From Candidatus Poribacteria bacterium (GTDB lineage Bacteria > Poribacteria > WGA-4E > PCPOR2b): 64,000 nt of DNA. The position numbers and the translations under genes are program-made. Below, in pieces: positions 8,092-17,359 of this stretch. Position 1 is the stretch's first letter, and each line of letters opens with the position of its first letter. Below the pieces are notes generated by a model, which was not told the origin of the DNA, did not search any database, and worked only from the letters and a program-made list of their open reading frames with translations. The DNA lies in contig JAPPKS010000017.1 of assembly GCA_028819845.1 (NCBI GenBank), forward strand, positions 284,686-348,685, written 5' to 3'.

Positions 8092-8973
8092 TTGAAACTC
8101 ATGCTAAGAACGCTGGTATGCGTCAGCGCCGTTTCATTGTTCGGGATTATGGTGACAGCCCCGACTCATGCCGCACTCGACCCCGACGACATTATTGCCG
8201 TTTGGCTATTTGATGAGGGGGAAGGAGTCACTGCCAATGACGCGTCGGGCAACCCCCACGACATGGACGGCAGGCTGCAAGGTAATCGTCCTGACAGCGA
8301 TGCGCTAAGGCCGTCGTGGGTTGACGGCAAATTCGGCACGGCTCTGAAATGTGAAGGCGAGGGCAGCGTTATCATAGTCCCAAACTTCATCAAGGATGAG
8401 CGGTTAGGGCCTGACGAAGACGAAGCGGATGCCGGCAATCTTCCCAAGGAGACAGAGATTACAATAACCGCATGGGTGCAGCGAAACGACAAAATCGGCA
8501 CCTTTGCCCAAAAAGATCTCTTCTCATTTGAACCCGGCGGGCCGTGGGACAACCGAATTCTGGTTCACTTTCCGTGGGATGATGGCGAGGGCGAGTTTGT
8601 CCTGTGGCAATACGGCAAGCCTCGCCTGGACCATCGTTGGTGGTTCCCCGCAAACGGCGACGAGATGAACCACTACGCCTTTACGGGAAATGGTAAAGAG
8701 ACAGTGATATACCAGAATGGTAAAATTGTTAATCGCGGTCCCGGAACGGAGCCGTTTGTTCGGACCAATGAACACGGTCCGTGGCATATTTGCGGCAGGT
8801 ATGGCTCTTCCGCACAGGTTACAGTGGACGATATCGGGGTATTCAGCCGGGTTTTGAGCGGAGAAGAAATCGCTGCCATCATGAATGATGGGCTTGGCGT
8901 TACGACTGCGCTCGGTGTTGCACCGGTTGAAAAACTGTCCACAACATGGGGGGATATAAAAACCCGCAGATAG
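8092..8973 (+). CDS. Exported LamG-like protein 3 (TTG start)
   Basis: 293 aa. It is colinear with LamG 2 from the first codon: TTG-AAA-CTC here aligns with ATG-AAG-TTT there, behind the same GGAGG leader, so TTG at 8092 is chosen rather than an upstream extension or the ATG at 8101. It has a signal peptide, then AVWLFDEGEG, the PGGPWDNRILVHFPWDDG block and VDDIGVFSRVL. It ends KLSTTWGDIK plus three residues. Same inferred role as its two neighbours. Confidence 0.9.
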   Translation: MKLMLRTLVCVSAVSLFGIMVTAPTHAALDPDDIIAVWLFDEGEGVTANDASGNPHDMDGRLQGNRPDSDALRPSWVDGKFGTALKCEGEGSVIIVPNFIKDERLGPDEDEADAGNLPKETEITITAWVQRNDKIGTFAQKDLFSFEPGGPWDNRILVHFPWDDGEGEFVLWQYGKPRLDHRWWFPANGDEMNHYAFTGNGKETVIYQNGKIVNRGPGTEPFVRTNEHGPWHICGRYGSSAQVTVDDIGVFSRVLSGEEIAAIMNDGLGVTTALGVAPVEKLSTTWGDIKTRR

Positions 8974-9051
8974 CTAATTTAACCTCAACTGCAGCGACGC
9001 TAGTATTGTTGGCCGTTAGCAATTCGCGGCGCTCTGATTGAATTTGAATTC

Positions 9052-9094
9052 GGGAAAATCCCGTCGTGTGCACTTACGCATGGCGGGTTTTCCC
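9052..9094 (+). terminator. Terminator after LamG gene 3
   Basis: GGGAAAATCCCGTC pairs with GGCGGGTTTTCCC, then CCTATCTATT. The T-tail is poorer than in the other copies, so read-through into the TPR gene at 9120 is possible. Confidence 0.6.
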
Positions 9095-9119
9095 CTATCT
9101 ATTCGCATTTTGCGATGTT

Positions 9120-10304
9120 ATGAAAAGTGGTCTAATTACGCTGAACACACCAATTCTGGTTGGCGTGTTTTTTTTAGCGCTGACCTTCCGCGCTATAGCA
9201 GCGTCACATGCGAAATCCGATGCCCACCAGGCGCTTCGCGCCTACGACGAAGGGCAGCGGGCTATATTTCATCGAGATTATGATAAGGCGGAGGCAGCGT
9301 TTCAACGCGCCGTAGAACTGGATTCGTCGCTCGCTGACGCACACTATTACTTGGGGATGGTCTACGGGTCGCAACAGAAGTGGCAAAGCGCAACGCGTGC
9401 ATTTCAACAAGCCGCAATAACCGACCCGGACTACATCGAAGCCCATTACAAATTAGGCGATACTTACCTAAAGGTGTTGGCGCAGGTGTCGAAGGCAATT
9501 CCGCCGCTGCAGAAAGCGGTCGAGATGGATCCGCATCATGCAGAGAGCCGACGGCTTTTAGGTTTAGCCTACTTCCGGCAGCAACGCCTGGATAAATCGA
9601 TTCACGAACTCCGGCGCGCCGCAGAACTCGACCCTTCGCGATTGGAATCGTATTATACGCTCGGATTGGCTTATTTCCAGCGCGGAGAATTTGAAGCGGC
9701 GAGCACACTCTTCCAACGGATAATCGAACAAGATCCGTTCAATGCCAAGGCATACTTGAACCTCGGCAACTGCTACCACCGCATGGGCTTGTCGGAGGAG
9801 GCGGCAGAGGCGTTAGAAACCTTTCAACGGCTGACGCAAGAAGGGGAAGAGATTGAGCGTTTGCAGCGCATCGTAGGCGGCGATGCGGCGAACCGGGATG
9901 CCTGGTATGCATTGGGCCGCCTCCAAGTGGGACGGGCGCAATGGGGCGCCGCTGTCTTCGCCTTTGAAAAGTGCATCGCGCTCGACCCTGAATCTGTGCG
10001 GAGCTATGAAGCCTTAGGATTCGTCTATTTTCGATTGAAAGCCTACGGGCGCGCATTGAAGGCATACCAAGAAGTTGTAAAGCGCCGCCCTGATGTTGCG
10101 GCGTATCATAACGGTCTCGGCAGTGTTTATTTGATGATGACGGAATATCGCCAAGCCATTGAAGCCTATCAAAATGCGATTCATTTGGATCCTTCCGAAC
10201 CGCGTTTTCGCTTGAATCTGTCGAAAACCTATGAATTCGCAGGAGACACCGCCAAGGCGCAAGAGGAATACCGCGTCTATCAGCGTCTCACAACTGAAAA
10301 ATAG
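9120..10304 (+). CDS. Exported TPR protein
   Basis: About 394 aa from ATG 9120 (an ORF open from 9066 adds unlikely residues that overlap the terminator). The N-terminal hydrophobic segment reads as a signal peptide, followed by about ten tetratricopeptide units such as ADAHYYLGMVYGSQQKW and ESYYTLGLAYFQRGEF. TPRs form a superhelical protein-binding scaffold; the partner is unknown. There is no clear SD. The SUMF1-like gene begins 12 bases after its stop, so they are probably one operon. Confidence 0.88.
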   Translation: MKSGLITLNTPILVGVFFLALTFRAIAASHAKSDAHQALRAYDEGQRAIFHRDYDKAEAAFQRAVELDSSLADAHYYLGMVYGSQQKWQSATRAFQQAAITDPDYIEAHYKLGDTYLKVLAQVSKAIPPLQKAVEMDPHHAESRRLLGLAYFRQQRLDKSIHELRRAAELDPSRLESYYTLGLAYFQRGEFEAASTLFQRIIEQDPFNAKAYLNLGNCYHRMGLSEEAAEALETFQRLTQEGEEIERLQRIVGGDAANRDAWYALGRLQVGRAQWGAAVFAFEKCIALDPESVRSYEALGFVYFRLKAYGRALKAYQEVVKRRPDVAAYHNGLGSVYLMMTEYRQAIEAYQNAIHLDPSEPRFRLNLSKTYEFAGDTAKAQEEYRVYQRLTTEK

Positions 10305-10315
10305 AACCCGTTACG

Positions 10316-11179
10316 ATGTCAGCAAACTGCCGTTTATCCTTCAATCTATTCTGTTTCTTCTGGGCTGTCCTGCATCTCCCGATAACCCATGGGCACGCCG
10401 AGGGGGCTGAAACGCCGCGTCCATTGACCCCGCCCGGCGGGATGGTGTTGATACCGGGCGGTGAATTTACCATGGGCGACGATGCCGGGGGAATTGGCGC
10501 GAAACCAGCGCACCAGATTTCGATTGACGCTTATTACATCGACAAACACGAGGTCACCAACGCGGATTATTTTGCCTTCTGGATGTCGGATGGCGGAGAG
10601 CGCAGTAAGCACACTCCAGTCAGTTACGGCGAGGAGGTCGGACTGGGGAATTGGCCCGAGATTGCGCAGTCCAAGCCGAACTATCCCGTTGTGGGTATTT
10701 CTTGGGCCGCAGCGGACGCGTATGCCAAATGGGCGAATAAGCGGCTGCCCACCGAAGCGGAGTGGGAGAAAGCGTCTCGGGGAACCGACCAACGTGTTTG
10801 GCCGTGGGGGAATGCCTTCTTCGTTTCGATACGCGGCGCAAATGTCCACGCAAATGTGTGGAATGGGCGAGACGGATATGACAACGTCTTGGCGCCTGTC
10901 GGGAAATTTCCGACTGGCGCAAGCCCGTACGGCGTATACGATATGGGCGGCAATGTCTGGGAGTGGGTCGCAGATTGGTTTTCTGAATCTTATTACTATC
11001 GCAGCCCTACCGAAAACCCGGCGGGTCCTGATGTGGGCAGTCGGCGCGTGGTGCGGGGCGGGTCATGGGCAAATGGGCCGCAGTTAGCTCGGTGCATTAC
11101 ACGCATGGGACACCACCCGGCGGTTGGGACAAGTTTTATCGGATTTAGGCTGGCAAAGGACATCGACAATCAACCATAG
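10316..11179 (+). CDS. Exported SUMF1/FGE-fold protein, cysteines of FGE absent
   Basis: 287 aa, signal peptide about 1-25, then a complete formylglycine-generating-enzyme-like domain: MVLIPGGEFTMG, DKHEVTNADY, RLPTEAEWEKASRG, GNVWEWVADW and RRVVRGGSW near the end, finishing FIGFRLAKD. In true FGE two cysteines follow GGSF a few residues later (pattern GGSFLCHDSYC). Here the sequence is GGSWANGPQLARC, so the first cysteine is absent and the single Cys is displaced. Sulfatase activation is therefore unlikely, and no sulfatase gene is in the window. It may be a carbohydrate- or protein-binding relative. Confidence 0.88.
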   Translation: MSANCRLSFNLFCFFWAVLHLPITHGHAEGAETPRPLTPPGGMVLIPGGEFTMGDDAGGIGAKPAHQISIDAYYIDKHEVTNADYFAFWMSDGGERSKHTPVSYGEEVGLGNWPEIAQSKPNYPVVGISWAAADAYAKWANKRLPTEAEWEKASRGTDQRVWPWGNAFFVSIRGANVHANVWNGRDGYDNVLAPVGKFPTGASPYGVYDMGGNVWEWVADWFSESYYYRSPTENPAGPDVGSRRVVRGGSWANGPQLARCITRMGHHPAVGTSFIGFRLAKDIDNQP

Positions 11180-12869
11180 TCAATCGGAGTTTTTCGTCAC
11201 GAATCTAACTCGTTTATCGGCGGCAACGGCGTTCATGATGATATGCCTCAACGCCTTTGCCGTTGGGGAACAGATTAAGTTCATTGATGCTACCGCGGAG
11301 GCGGGGATTCATTTTCGGCATCAAAACGGGGCGAAAGGCGGTTACCATCTGCCCGAACAACTCGGTGCCGGCGGAGCGTTTCTTGACTATGACAACGACG
11401 GCGACCTCGATTTGTATCTCGTGAACAGCGGCGAATTACCGGGCGAAGGACGAGAAAGTACGGTCACATGCGCTCTCTACCGCAACAACGGCGATAGCAC
11501 ATTTACGGATGTGACAAGCGATTCGGGCGCCGGCAATGTCGGAAATTACGGCGTCGGCGCTGCGTGCGGCGATTACGATAATGACGGCGATCCAGATTTA
11601 TACGTAACGAATTTCGGCGCCAATGTGCTCTATCGGAACAACGGCGGCGGCAGCTTTACCAATGTCACGGAAACCGCAGGGGTAGGGGACCCGATGTGGG
11701 GCAGCAGCGCCGCATTTCTTGATTACGACCGCGACGGCGACCTCGACCTCTACGTTGTGAATTACTTGCGGTATTCGTTGGATGTGCCGCATGCACCTTG
11801 TGAAGTTGACGGGATCCGCATTTTGTGCCACCCAAAAAACTTCGACGGCGCGCCCGATCAGTTTTTCCGCAACAACGGAGACGGTACATTCACGAACGTC
11901 ACCGAGGAGGCAGGTTTCAAAGTAGCTGAAGGACCGCACAGTGGGAAGGGTTTGGGTGTCGTCGCGGCAGATTTCAATAACGACGGCGAAGCTGACATTT
12001 ATGTAGCAAACGACGATACGCCGAACTACCTTTACTACAACAACGGGGACGGTACGTTTACCGAGACGGGGCTATTGGCGGGCTGCGCCTATAGCTTCAA
12101 CGGCGTAGCGCAGGCGGGAATGGGGGTTGATGCCGGCGACTATAACGGCGACGGATATCTAGACATCTTTGTCACCAACCTTTCCTATGAAACGAACGCG
12201 CTTTACCAGAACAACGGGGATGGTACGTTTTCCGATGTAATCTACGGCGCACATCTCGGTGATGAAAGTTTTCTATTTGTCGGATTTGGTACGCGCTTTT
12301 TCGACTATGATAACGATGGATATCTGGATATTTTTATCGCGAACGGACATATTATCGACAATATAGCGCAAGTAACGGACATTCTAACTTACGCGCAGCG
12401 AAATCAACTGTTTCATAACAAAGGCGACGGGACGTTCAGGGAAGTTTCATTCAGTTCGGGAAAATATTTTCATGAACCGAGCGTCAGCCGCGGCGCGATA
12501 TTTGGAGATTATGACAACGACGGCGATTGCGATATCGTCACGACCCAGGTGAATCAGGCAGCGCAGTTACTCCGCAACGAAGGCGGCAATCAAAAAAACT
12601 GGTTGCGGGTAAAACTCGCGGGCGTCCTTAGCAATCGCGGCGGCATCGGCGCGCGGCTGACTTTGACGGCGGGTACCCAGTCTTGGGTTCAAGAGGTGCG
12701 TGCGGGGTCAAGTATAATGTGCAGCAATGATCCGCGCTGCCACTTTGGTCTCGGCGATAATTCCATTGTGGATCGCCTTGAAATTCATTGGCCGAGCGGC
12801 ATTGTTCAAATCCTAGAAAAAGTAACGGTTAATCAGGAGATTGTCGTTACCGAGTCGAGTCGTGAGTAA
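11124..12869 (+). CDS. Exported CRTAC1-like protein 2 (FG-GAP propeller with ASPIC/UnbV domain)
   Basis: Up to 581 aa. Seven DxDNDG-type repeats (for example DYDNDGDLDL, DFNNDGEADI, DYNGDGYLDI) make a seven-bladed propeller, followed by the ASPIC/UnbV domain (NWLRVKLAG, RGGIGARL, HFGLGD). The start is unresolved. TTG at 11124 overlaps the SUMF1-like gene by 56 bases. ATG at 11235 would cut the signal peptide. A good SD (GGAG, 11186-11189) is followed by no ATG, GTG or TTG in frame, so a rare start codon near 11196-11199 is possible. Downstream member of the TPR-SUMF1-CRTAC1 operon. Confidence 0.85.
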   Translation: MGQVLSDLGWQRTSTINHSQSEFFVTNLTRLSAATAFMMICLNAFAVGEQIKFIDATAEAGIHFRHQNGAKGGYHLPEQLGAGGAFLDYDNDGDLDLYLVNSGELPGEGRESTVTCALYRNNGDSTFTDVTSDSGAGNVGNYGVGAACGDYDNDGDPDLYVTNFGANVLYRNNGGGSFTNVTETAGVGDPMWGSSAAFLDYDRDGDLDLYVVNYLRYSLDVPHAPCEVDGIRILCHPKNFDGAPDQFFRNNGDGTFTNVTEEAGFKVAEGPHSGKGLGVVAADFNNDGEADIYVANDDTPNYLYYNNGDGTFTETGLLAGCAYSFNGVAQAGMGVDAGDYNGDGYLDIFVTNLSYETNALYQNNGDGTFSDVIYGAHLGDESFLFVGFGTRFFDYDNDGYLDIFIANGHIIDNIAQVTDILTYAQRNQLFHNKGDGTFREVSFSSGKYFHEPSVSRGAIFGDYDNDGDCDIVTTQVNQAAQLLRNEGGNQKNWLRVKLAGVLSNRGGIGARLTLTAGTQSWVQEVRAGSSIMCSNDPRCHFGLGDNSIVDRLEIHWPSGIVQILEKVTVNQEIVVTESSRE

Positions 12870-13021
12870 TATTTAACCGCCTTCACCGCGTGTTTCAACA
12901 AGCTAAAAACCGGTCGAGTTTTCACAGGCAATACCGAGCGTAAATGCGCCGAGGAATTCGTCTTCCCGGATTCTCTTAGCGATTGTCCATTAACCTTAAC
13001 CAACACGATGAGGTGATAACC

Positions 13022-14074
13022 ATGCAAATCCGACAAAACCTTCAGATCCGGGACATATTCATGCCGGTCGTGTTCATCGGCGTGCTTCTCATAAACTGTA
13101 TTGCTCCGCTCCAGAGCGGGCAGGCTCAAGCACCAATGGTGCCAACGATAGTCGTGGGCACCGACGGTGTGGCGGGCGAAGTAGGCATCTGGTCAATGGA
13201 TCCGGCAGGTGTAAACCCTCCTTTCTTGGTATTAGAAATTGACGGCGAGCCGGTGCCGGCGGGCTTGGTATGGTCCCCAACCGGTGAAATGTTGGCTTTC
13301 CATACTAACTTGAAGGACAACATTGACGTATATTCCGTGAACGCCGACGGGAAAAATTTGCGGAGGCTTACCGAGCATGAGGCGGAAGACAGCTCGCCCA
13401 CGTGGCATCCGAGCGGTCAAAAACTGGCGTTCGCCACCAACCGTGACGGGAATTTTGAAATCTACACCATGACGGCGCAAGGCAATGTCGGCGGAAACCT
13501 CACAGCAGACGCTGCGCCCGATATTGACCCGTCTTGGTCGCCTGACGGGCGAAAGATTGCGTTTTCGACCAAGCGAGGCCGCACGATTGCAGATATCTAT
13601 GTGATGGATTCGAAAGGCGAAAATCTGCAGAATATCACCAATCATAAAGGCCAGGATATTCAACCGAGGTGGTCGCCTGACGGTGAAACATTGGCGTGGG
13701 TATCTCGGCGAGACGGCACGGGTGACATCTACATCATTGATTCGGATGGCGAAAATCAGCGGTGGGTAAAGAGCACCGAGGAGAAGAAGGATGCTACATG
13801 GTCTCCAGACGGCAAAAGCATCGCCTCCCTGTCATTCCCGCAAGGCATCTTCCTTTACCACGCAATCGACGAGCTTGGCGTTGGAGAAACGCTCGAAGCG
13901 GACCTCAAGGCGGCGAAAAATTTCTTACAGATTCTTGTGCTAGATAAAGGCAGGCGCGCCCGGTCTCCAGCTTGGTTCGACCCCGCATTTCCAGCGCCGC
14001 CATTCGATGTTGAGCCTGCTGACAAGCGCCCGCTTACGTGGGGATGGATAAAAAATTTAGGGCCGCGAGACTGA
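13022..14074 (+). CDS. Exported TolB-like beta-propeller protein 1
   Basis: 350 aa from ATG 13022, with GAGGTGAT just upstream. The signal peptide (about 1-36) is followed by repeated TolB/PD40 blades: WSPTGEMLAFHTN, WHPSGQKLAFATNRDGNFEIY, WSPDGRKIAFSTKRG and WSPDGETLAWVSRRDGTGDIY. TolB-type propellers bind proteins or peptides in the periplasm; the partner here is unknown. It ends KRPLTWGWIK plus a short tail, the C-terminal signature shared with the LamG proteins. Paralogues lie at 16253 and 18994. Confidence 0.9.
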   Translation: MQIRQNLQIRDIFMPVVFIGVLLINCIAPLQSGQAQAPMVPTIVVGTDGVAGEVGIWSMDPAGVNPPFLVLEIDGEPVPAGLVWSPTGEMLAFHTNLKDNIDVYSVNADGKNLRRLTEHEAEDSSPTWHPSGQKLAFATNRDGNFEIYTMTAQGNVGGNLTADAAPDIDPSWSPDGRKIAFSTKRGRTIADIYVMDSKGENLQNITNHKGQDIQPRWSPDGETLAWVSRRDGTGDIYIIDSDGENQRWVKSTEEKKDATWSPDGKSIASLSFPQGIFLYHAIDELGVGETLEADLKAAKNFLQILVLDKGRRARSPAWFDPAFPAPPFDVEPADKRPLTWGWIKNLGPRD

Positions 14075-14140
14075 AAATTCCTAGCCCCTACGCTATTTAT
14101 CCATAGTGATTTAATTCATCCACAAAAATGAGGTTAGTTC

Positions 14141-16048
14141 TTGATTACCTGCTTCCTTCCGCGAACAAGCCGGAGTTTCGCTTTTGCGGGTTTTATTTCG
14201 GTCATGCTAATTGGACTGTGCACGGTTTCACAGCCCCAAGATGCGGCATTCGGGTTGTCGCAAGCGGTCGCTCCGTACAAAAAGGCGGTCGATGAAAACC
14301 CCGACTCGGCCGAAGCCCATTTGAATCTGGGATTGGCGTACCTGTCGCTTGATGCGACAGACGAAGCGGAAGCGGCTTTTTCAAACGCGCTTCGGTTAGA
14401 TTCAGAAGATGCCAGTATCTACCACCGCTTGGGCGGCATCTACTACCTGCGAGAAGAATATGAGCGGGCGATACCCGTGCTTGAGCGAGCTATTCAGCTC
14501 TTCCCAGATTGGGACCAGGCTCACGCGCAGCTGGGAATGGTTCACTTTCAGCGCCATGATTATGATCGCGCAATCGCCGAATTCGAAAAGGCCTTCGCAC
14601 TGATGGTGTCGCCGGACGCGCCGAAATACCGTACTGCACCGTCCTCGCCTCAAGCGGGATTAGGCGCGTATGGCGTGGATGCGCTGCTGCCCGCGCATGT
14701 GATTTACTTTCTTGGGCGAATCGCATTTGAACAGGGCAGGGTTGACCAAGCTGCCGAACATTTCGGACGCGCGATAAATTTGGGGCCGCCGCTCGCCAAA
14801 GTCTATTTCCAACTTGGTATGGTAAATCTCTCAAAGGAACAGGAGAATGGCGCGGAGGCTGCTTTCCGCGAAGCTATTCGCATTGACGCTCAGATGGAAA
14901 GCGCGTACTATCAGTTGGGACTGTTGTATTTTAAGCAAGGGAGAACAGCGGAAGCCGAATCCGAGATGCAGCGGTATCGGCGGATAAAAGGGCAGTTGAC
15001 AGCAAATGATGCTATAGACGCAGGCCTCAAGAGCATGGCACAAGCCGATGCACTCGCCGCGCAGCCTGGGTGGGAACCCAATCGGGACAAAATTTATGCA
15101 GAAGCAATAAAACAGTTCCAAAAAGCCGTGGCGCACTATCCAAACTCGACGGAAGCACATAAGGGGTTGGCGCATGTTTATACGATGCGCGGCAAACTTG
15201 ACGACGCGATTACGGCGCAGCAACGCGCAGTTGAATTGGAACCGGAGTCGGCTGCCGTGCACCGGGGTTTGGGATTAATCTGGTTTAAGAAAGCGCAGGC
15301 ATCCAAAGATGCTGCGGCTTACGGCCGCGCCCTTTCGGCGTATCGAAAAGCGCTGGAATTTGAACCCGACTCTGTAGAATCGTGGCAGAACGTGGGCAAT
15401 ATCGCCTTTCAACTATCCCGTTTTAAAGAAGCTCAAACGGCATTTGAAAAACTGCTGTCGTTCGGGTTAAGCGACCCAAAGGTTTTTCTGGGGCTGGCCC
15501 GCGTCTACTTGCGCCAAGGACTGGTTCAACAAGCGGTTCACCACTATAAACTGGTCACTGCCAGCGACCCCGAGCTTGCTGAACCGCATTACATCCTCGG
15601 TGTCATCGCTGTCCGGGAAGGACGGTTAGATGACGGGGCAAATAACTTGAATGCGGCGCTGAGGCGTCAACCGGACATGGCAGATGCATACTACTTTTTG
15701 GGCACAATCCATGCGGCGCAAAGTCGGAACGACGAAGCTGTGCGGGCATTTGAACGGGCAGTTGCTCTAGGTACCTCATTTGCGCACGCCTACGAACGGC
15801 TGGCGCATCTATACGGCGCCCAGGACATCCACCTTGACAGGGCGGTGGAACTCGCGCGAGAAGCCGTCAAACTTCAACCCAACGCGGCGGAACATCTGAA
15901 TACGCTGTCTTGGTTGTTATACCGCACGAAAGACTACGGGAGGGCAGAAGACGCAATTCAGAAAGCGCTGGCGCTGCAGCCCGAGAACGCAACGTATCAG
16001 CAGGGCCTTGATGCCATTCGGCAAGCTAGGCAGAGGGTAAGCAAGTAG
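14141..16048 (+). CDS. Exported TPR protein with about 14 TPRs
   Basis: 635 aa. TTG start at 14141 with GAGG seven bases upstream; there is no better ATG. The N-terminus (about 1-30) is a signal peptide. Tetratricopeptide units fill the rest, for example AEAHLNLGLAYLSLDAT, ASIYHRLGGIYYLREEY and ADAYYFLGTIHAAQSRN. It is a scaffold protein of the periplasm or surface with no catalytic domain. It lies between two TolB-like propeller genes, which suggests, without proving, a shared assembly. Confidence 0.88.
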   Translation: MITCFLPRTSRSFAFAGFISVMLIGLCTVSQPQDAAFGLSQAVAPYKKAVDENPDSAEAHLNLGLAYLSLDATDEAEAAFSNALRLDSEDASIYHRLGGIYYLREEYERAIPVLERAIQLFPDWDQAHAQLGMVHFQRHDYDRAIAEFEKAFALMVSPDAPKYRTAPSSPQAGLGAYGVDALLPAHVIYFLGRIAFEQGRVDQAAEHFGRAINLGPPLAKVYFQLGMVNLSKEQENGAEAAFREAIRIDAQMESAYYQLGLLYFKQGRTAEAESEMQRYRRIKGQLTANDAIDAGLKSMAQADALAAQPGWEPNRDKIYAEAIKQFQKAVAHYPNSTEAHKGLAHVYTMRGKLDDAITAQQRAVELEPESAAVHRGLGLIWFKKAQASKDAAAYGRALSAYRKALEFEPDSVESWQNVGNIAFQLSRFKEAQTAFEKLLSFGLSDPKVFLGLARVYLRQGLVQQAVHHYKLVTASDPELAEPHYILGVIAVREGRLDDGANNLNAALRRQPDMADAYYFLGTIHAAQSRNDEAVRAFERAVALGTSFAHAYERLAHLYGAQDIHLDRAVELAREAVKLQPNAAEHLNTLSWLLYRTKDYGRAEDAIQKALALQPENATYQQGLDAIRQARQRVSK

Positions 16049-16179
16049 TGCAACAGTTGCCAAATATCCGCGGACCGTCGTTTAAATGCAGGCTAACGCA
16101 GACGCTGAAACGTCGAGTCAGGCACGAATACCGTACGTTCCTTCCCAATGAGCAGTTACGCAATCGCCCTTTAAATTGA

Positions 16180-16208
16180 TTGACAATTGGAGCCGTTAGT
16201 TATAAAAT
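16180..16208 (+). promoter_or_regulatory. Sigma-70 promoter of TolB-like gene 2
   Basis: TTGACA (16180-16185), 17-base spacer, TAAAAT (16203-16208), about 45 bases before the ATG at 16253. This is close to consensus. Confidence 0.75.
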
Positions 16209-16252
16209 ATCTCTAACCGGCAACACTGAAACAGCGAGAGGAGAAAACACGA

Positions 16253-17281
16253 ATGCAACATAGAATACCATTCGCAACGCGGCTTGTATTTTCAGTAACT
16301 ACGTTCCTTATTGGCAGCATGGTTGTTGCGTCCGGCGCAATTGCGCAGCGGGCACCCGAGGATCCGACCATTGTGTTTTCGAGCAGCCAACCGGAAGGCG
16401 ACCTTTGGCTGATGGACCCCGACAGTGCAAATCTTCGTCCGTTAATTGATTTACGGCTTAAAGCGGACGAACAGCCGTTAGGGGTTAGGTGGTCGCCAGA
16501 TGGACAAAGGGTGGCGTTCCATACCAAGTTGGACGGCAACATTGATATCTACGTGGTTAACGCCGATGGCGAGAAGCTCAAGAGACTGACCAACCATGAA
16601 GCCGAGGATAGTTGGCCCACGTGGCATCCTAGCGGACAACGGCTTGCGTTCACCACCAATCGGGATGGCAATTACGAAATCTACACATTGACAGCTAACG
16701 GGAACGTCGGGGTGAACCTGACTAACGACGCTGCTCCCGACAGGCAACCTGATTGGTCAGCCGACGGTCGAATGATTGCCTTCGCTTCCAAGCGGGGTAG
16801 AACTATTTCAGATGTATACACGATGGATGCGAGTGGTGAAAACCCCTTGAATTTGACTAACCACCGCGGCGATGACAGCTATCCCCGTTGGTCGCCGAAC
16901 AGCCAAAAGATTGTCTGGACATCTAGGCGCAATGGGACGGGCGATCTGCACACCATGGACGCCAACGGTGAAAACGTGAAAAACCTCACGCCTGGGCCGC
17001 GATGTAACTTTGACCCGGCGTGGTCTCCCGATGGAACAATGCTCGTCCTTTCAGATGCTCCGTTTGTGGAAATTGCCGTGATGGAATCAGATAAGGTTGT
17101 CGACGATGTACGTGCAGATGGAAAAGTCTTGCCGCTTGGCGCAGAATGGCAAGGCAGCCGTTCTCCGGATTGGTTTGACCCGGACTTTGTTGTGCCGTAT
17201 GCAGTATCGCCCGGCAAAAAGCGCCCCTTGACCTGGAGTTGGATTAAACAGCTAGGCACAGGGATTTACAGGCCAGAATAA
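16253..17281 (+). CDS. Exported TolB-like beta-propeller protein 2
   Basis: 342 aa. The ATG follows GAGAGGAG. It has a signal peptide (to about 32, ending AIAQ) and TolB/PD40 blades: WSPDGQRVAFHTKLDGNIDIY, WHPSGQRLAFTTNRDGNYEIY, WSADGRMIAFASKRG and WSPNSQKIVWTSRRNGTGDLH. Near-colinear with proteins 1 and 3. It ends KRPLTWSWIK plus a tail, with Ser in place of the usual Gly. Likely transcribed from the promoter at 16180. Confidence 0.9.
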   Translation: MQHRIPFATRLVFSVTTFLIGSMVVASGAIAQRAPEDPTIVFSSSQPEGDLWLMDPDSANLRPLIDLRLKADEQPLGVRWSPDGQRVAFHTKLDGNIDIYVVNADGEKLKRLTNHEAEDSWPTWHPSGQRLAFTTNRDGNYEIYTLTANGNVGVNLTNDAAPDRQPDWSADGRMIAFASKRGRTISDVYTMDASGENPLNLTNHRGDDSYPRWSPNSQKIVWTSRRNGTGDLHTMDANGENVKNLTPGPRCNFDPAWSPDGTMLVLSDAPFVEIAVMESDKVVDDVRADGKVLPLGAEWQGSRSPDWFDPDFVVPYAVSPGKKRPLTWSWIKQLGTGIYRPE

Positions 17282-17359
17282 AGGCTTTGTACTGGCGGCG
17301 CAGTTGAATTATAGGTCCCATGCCGCGCTTACTAATACGAATCGGAGGCGACACGGAAG

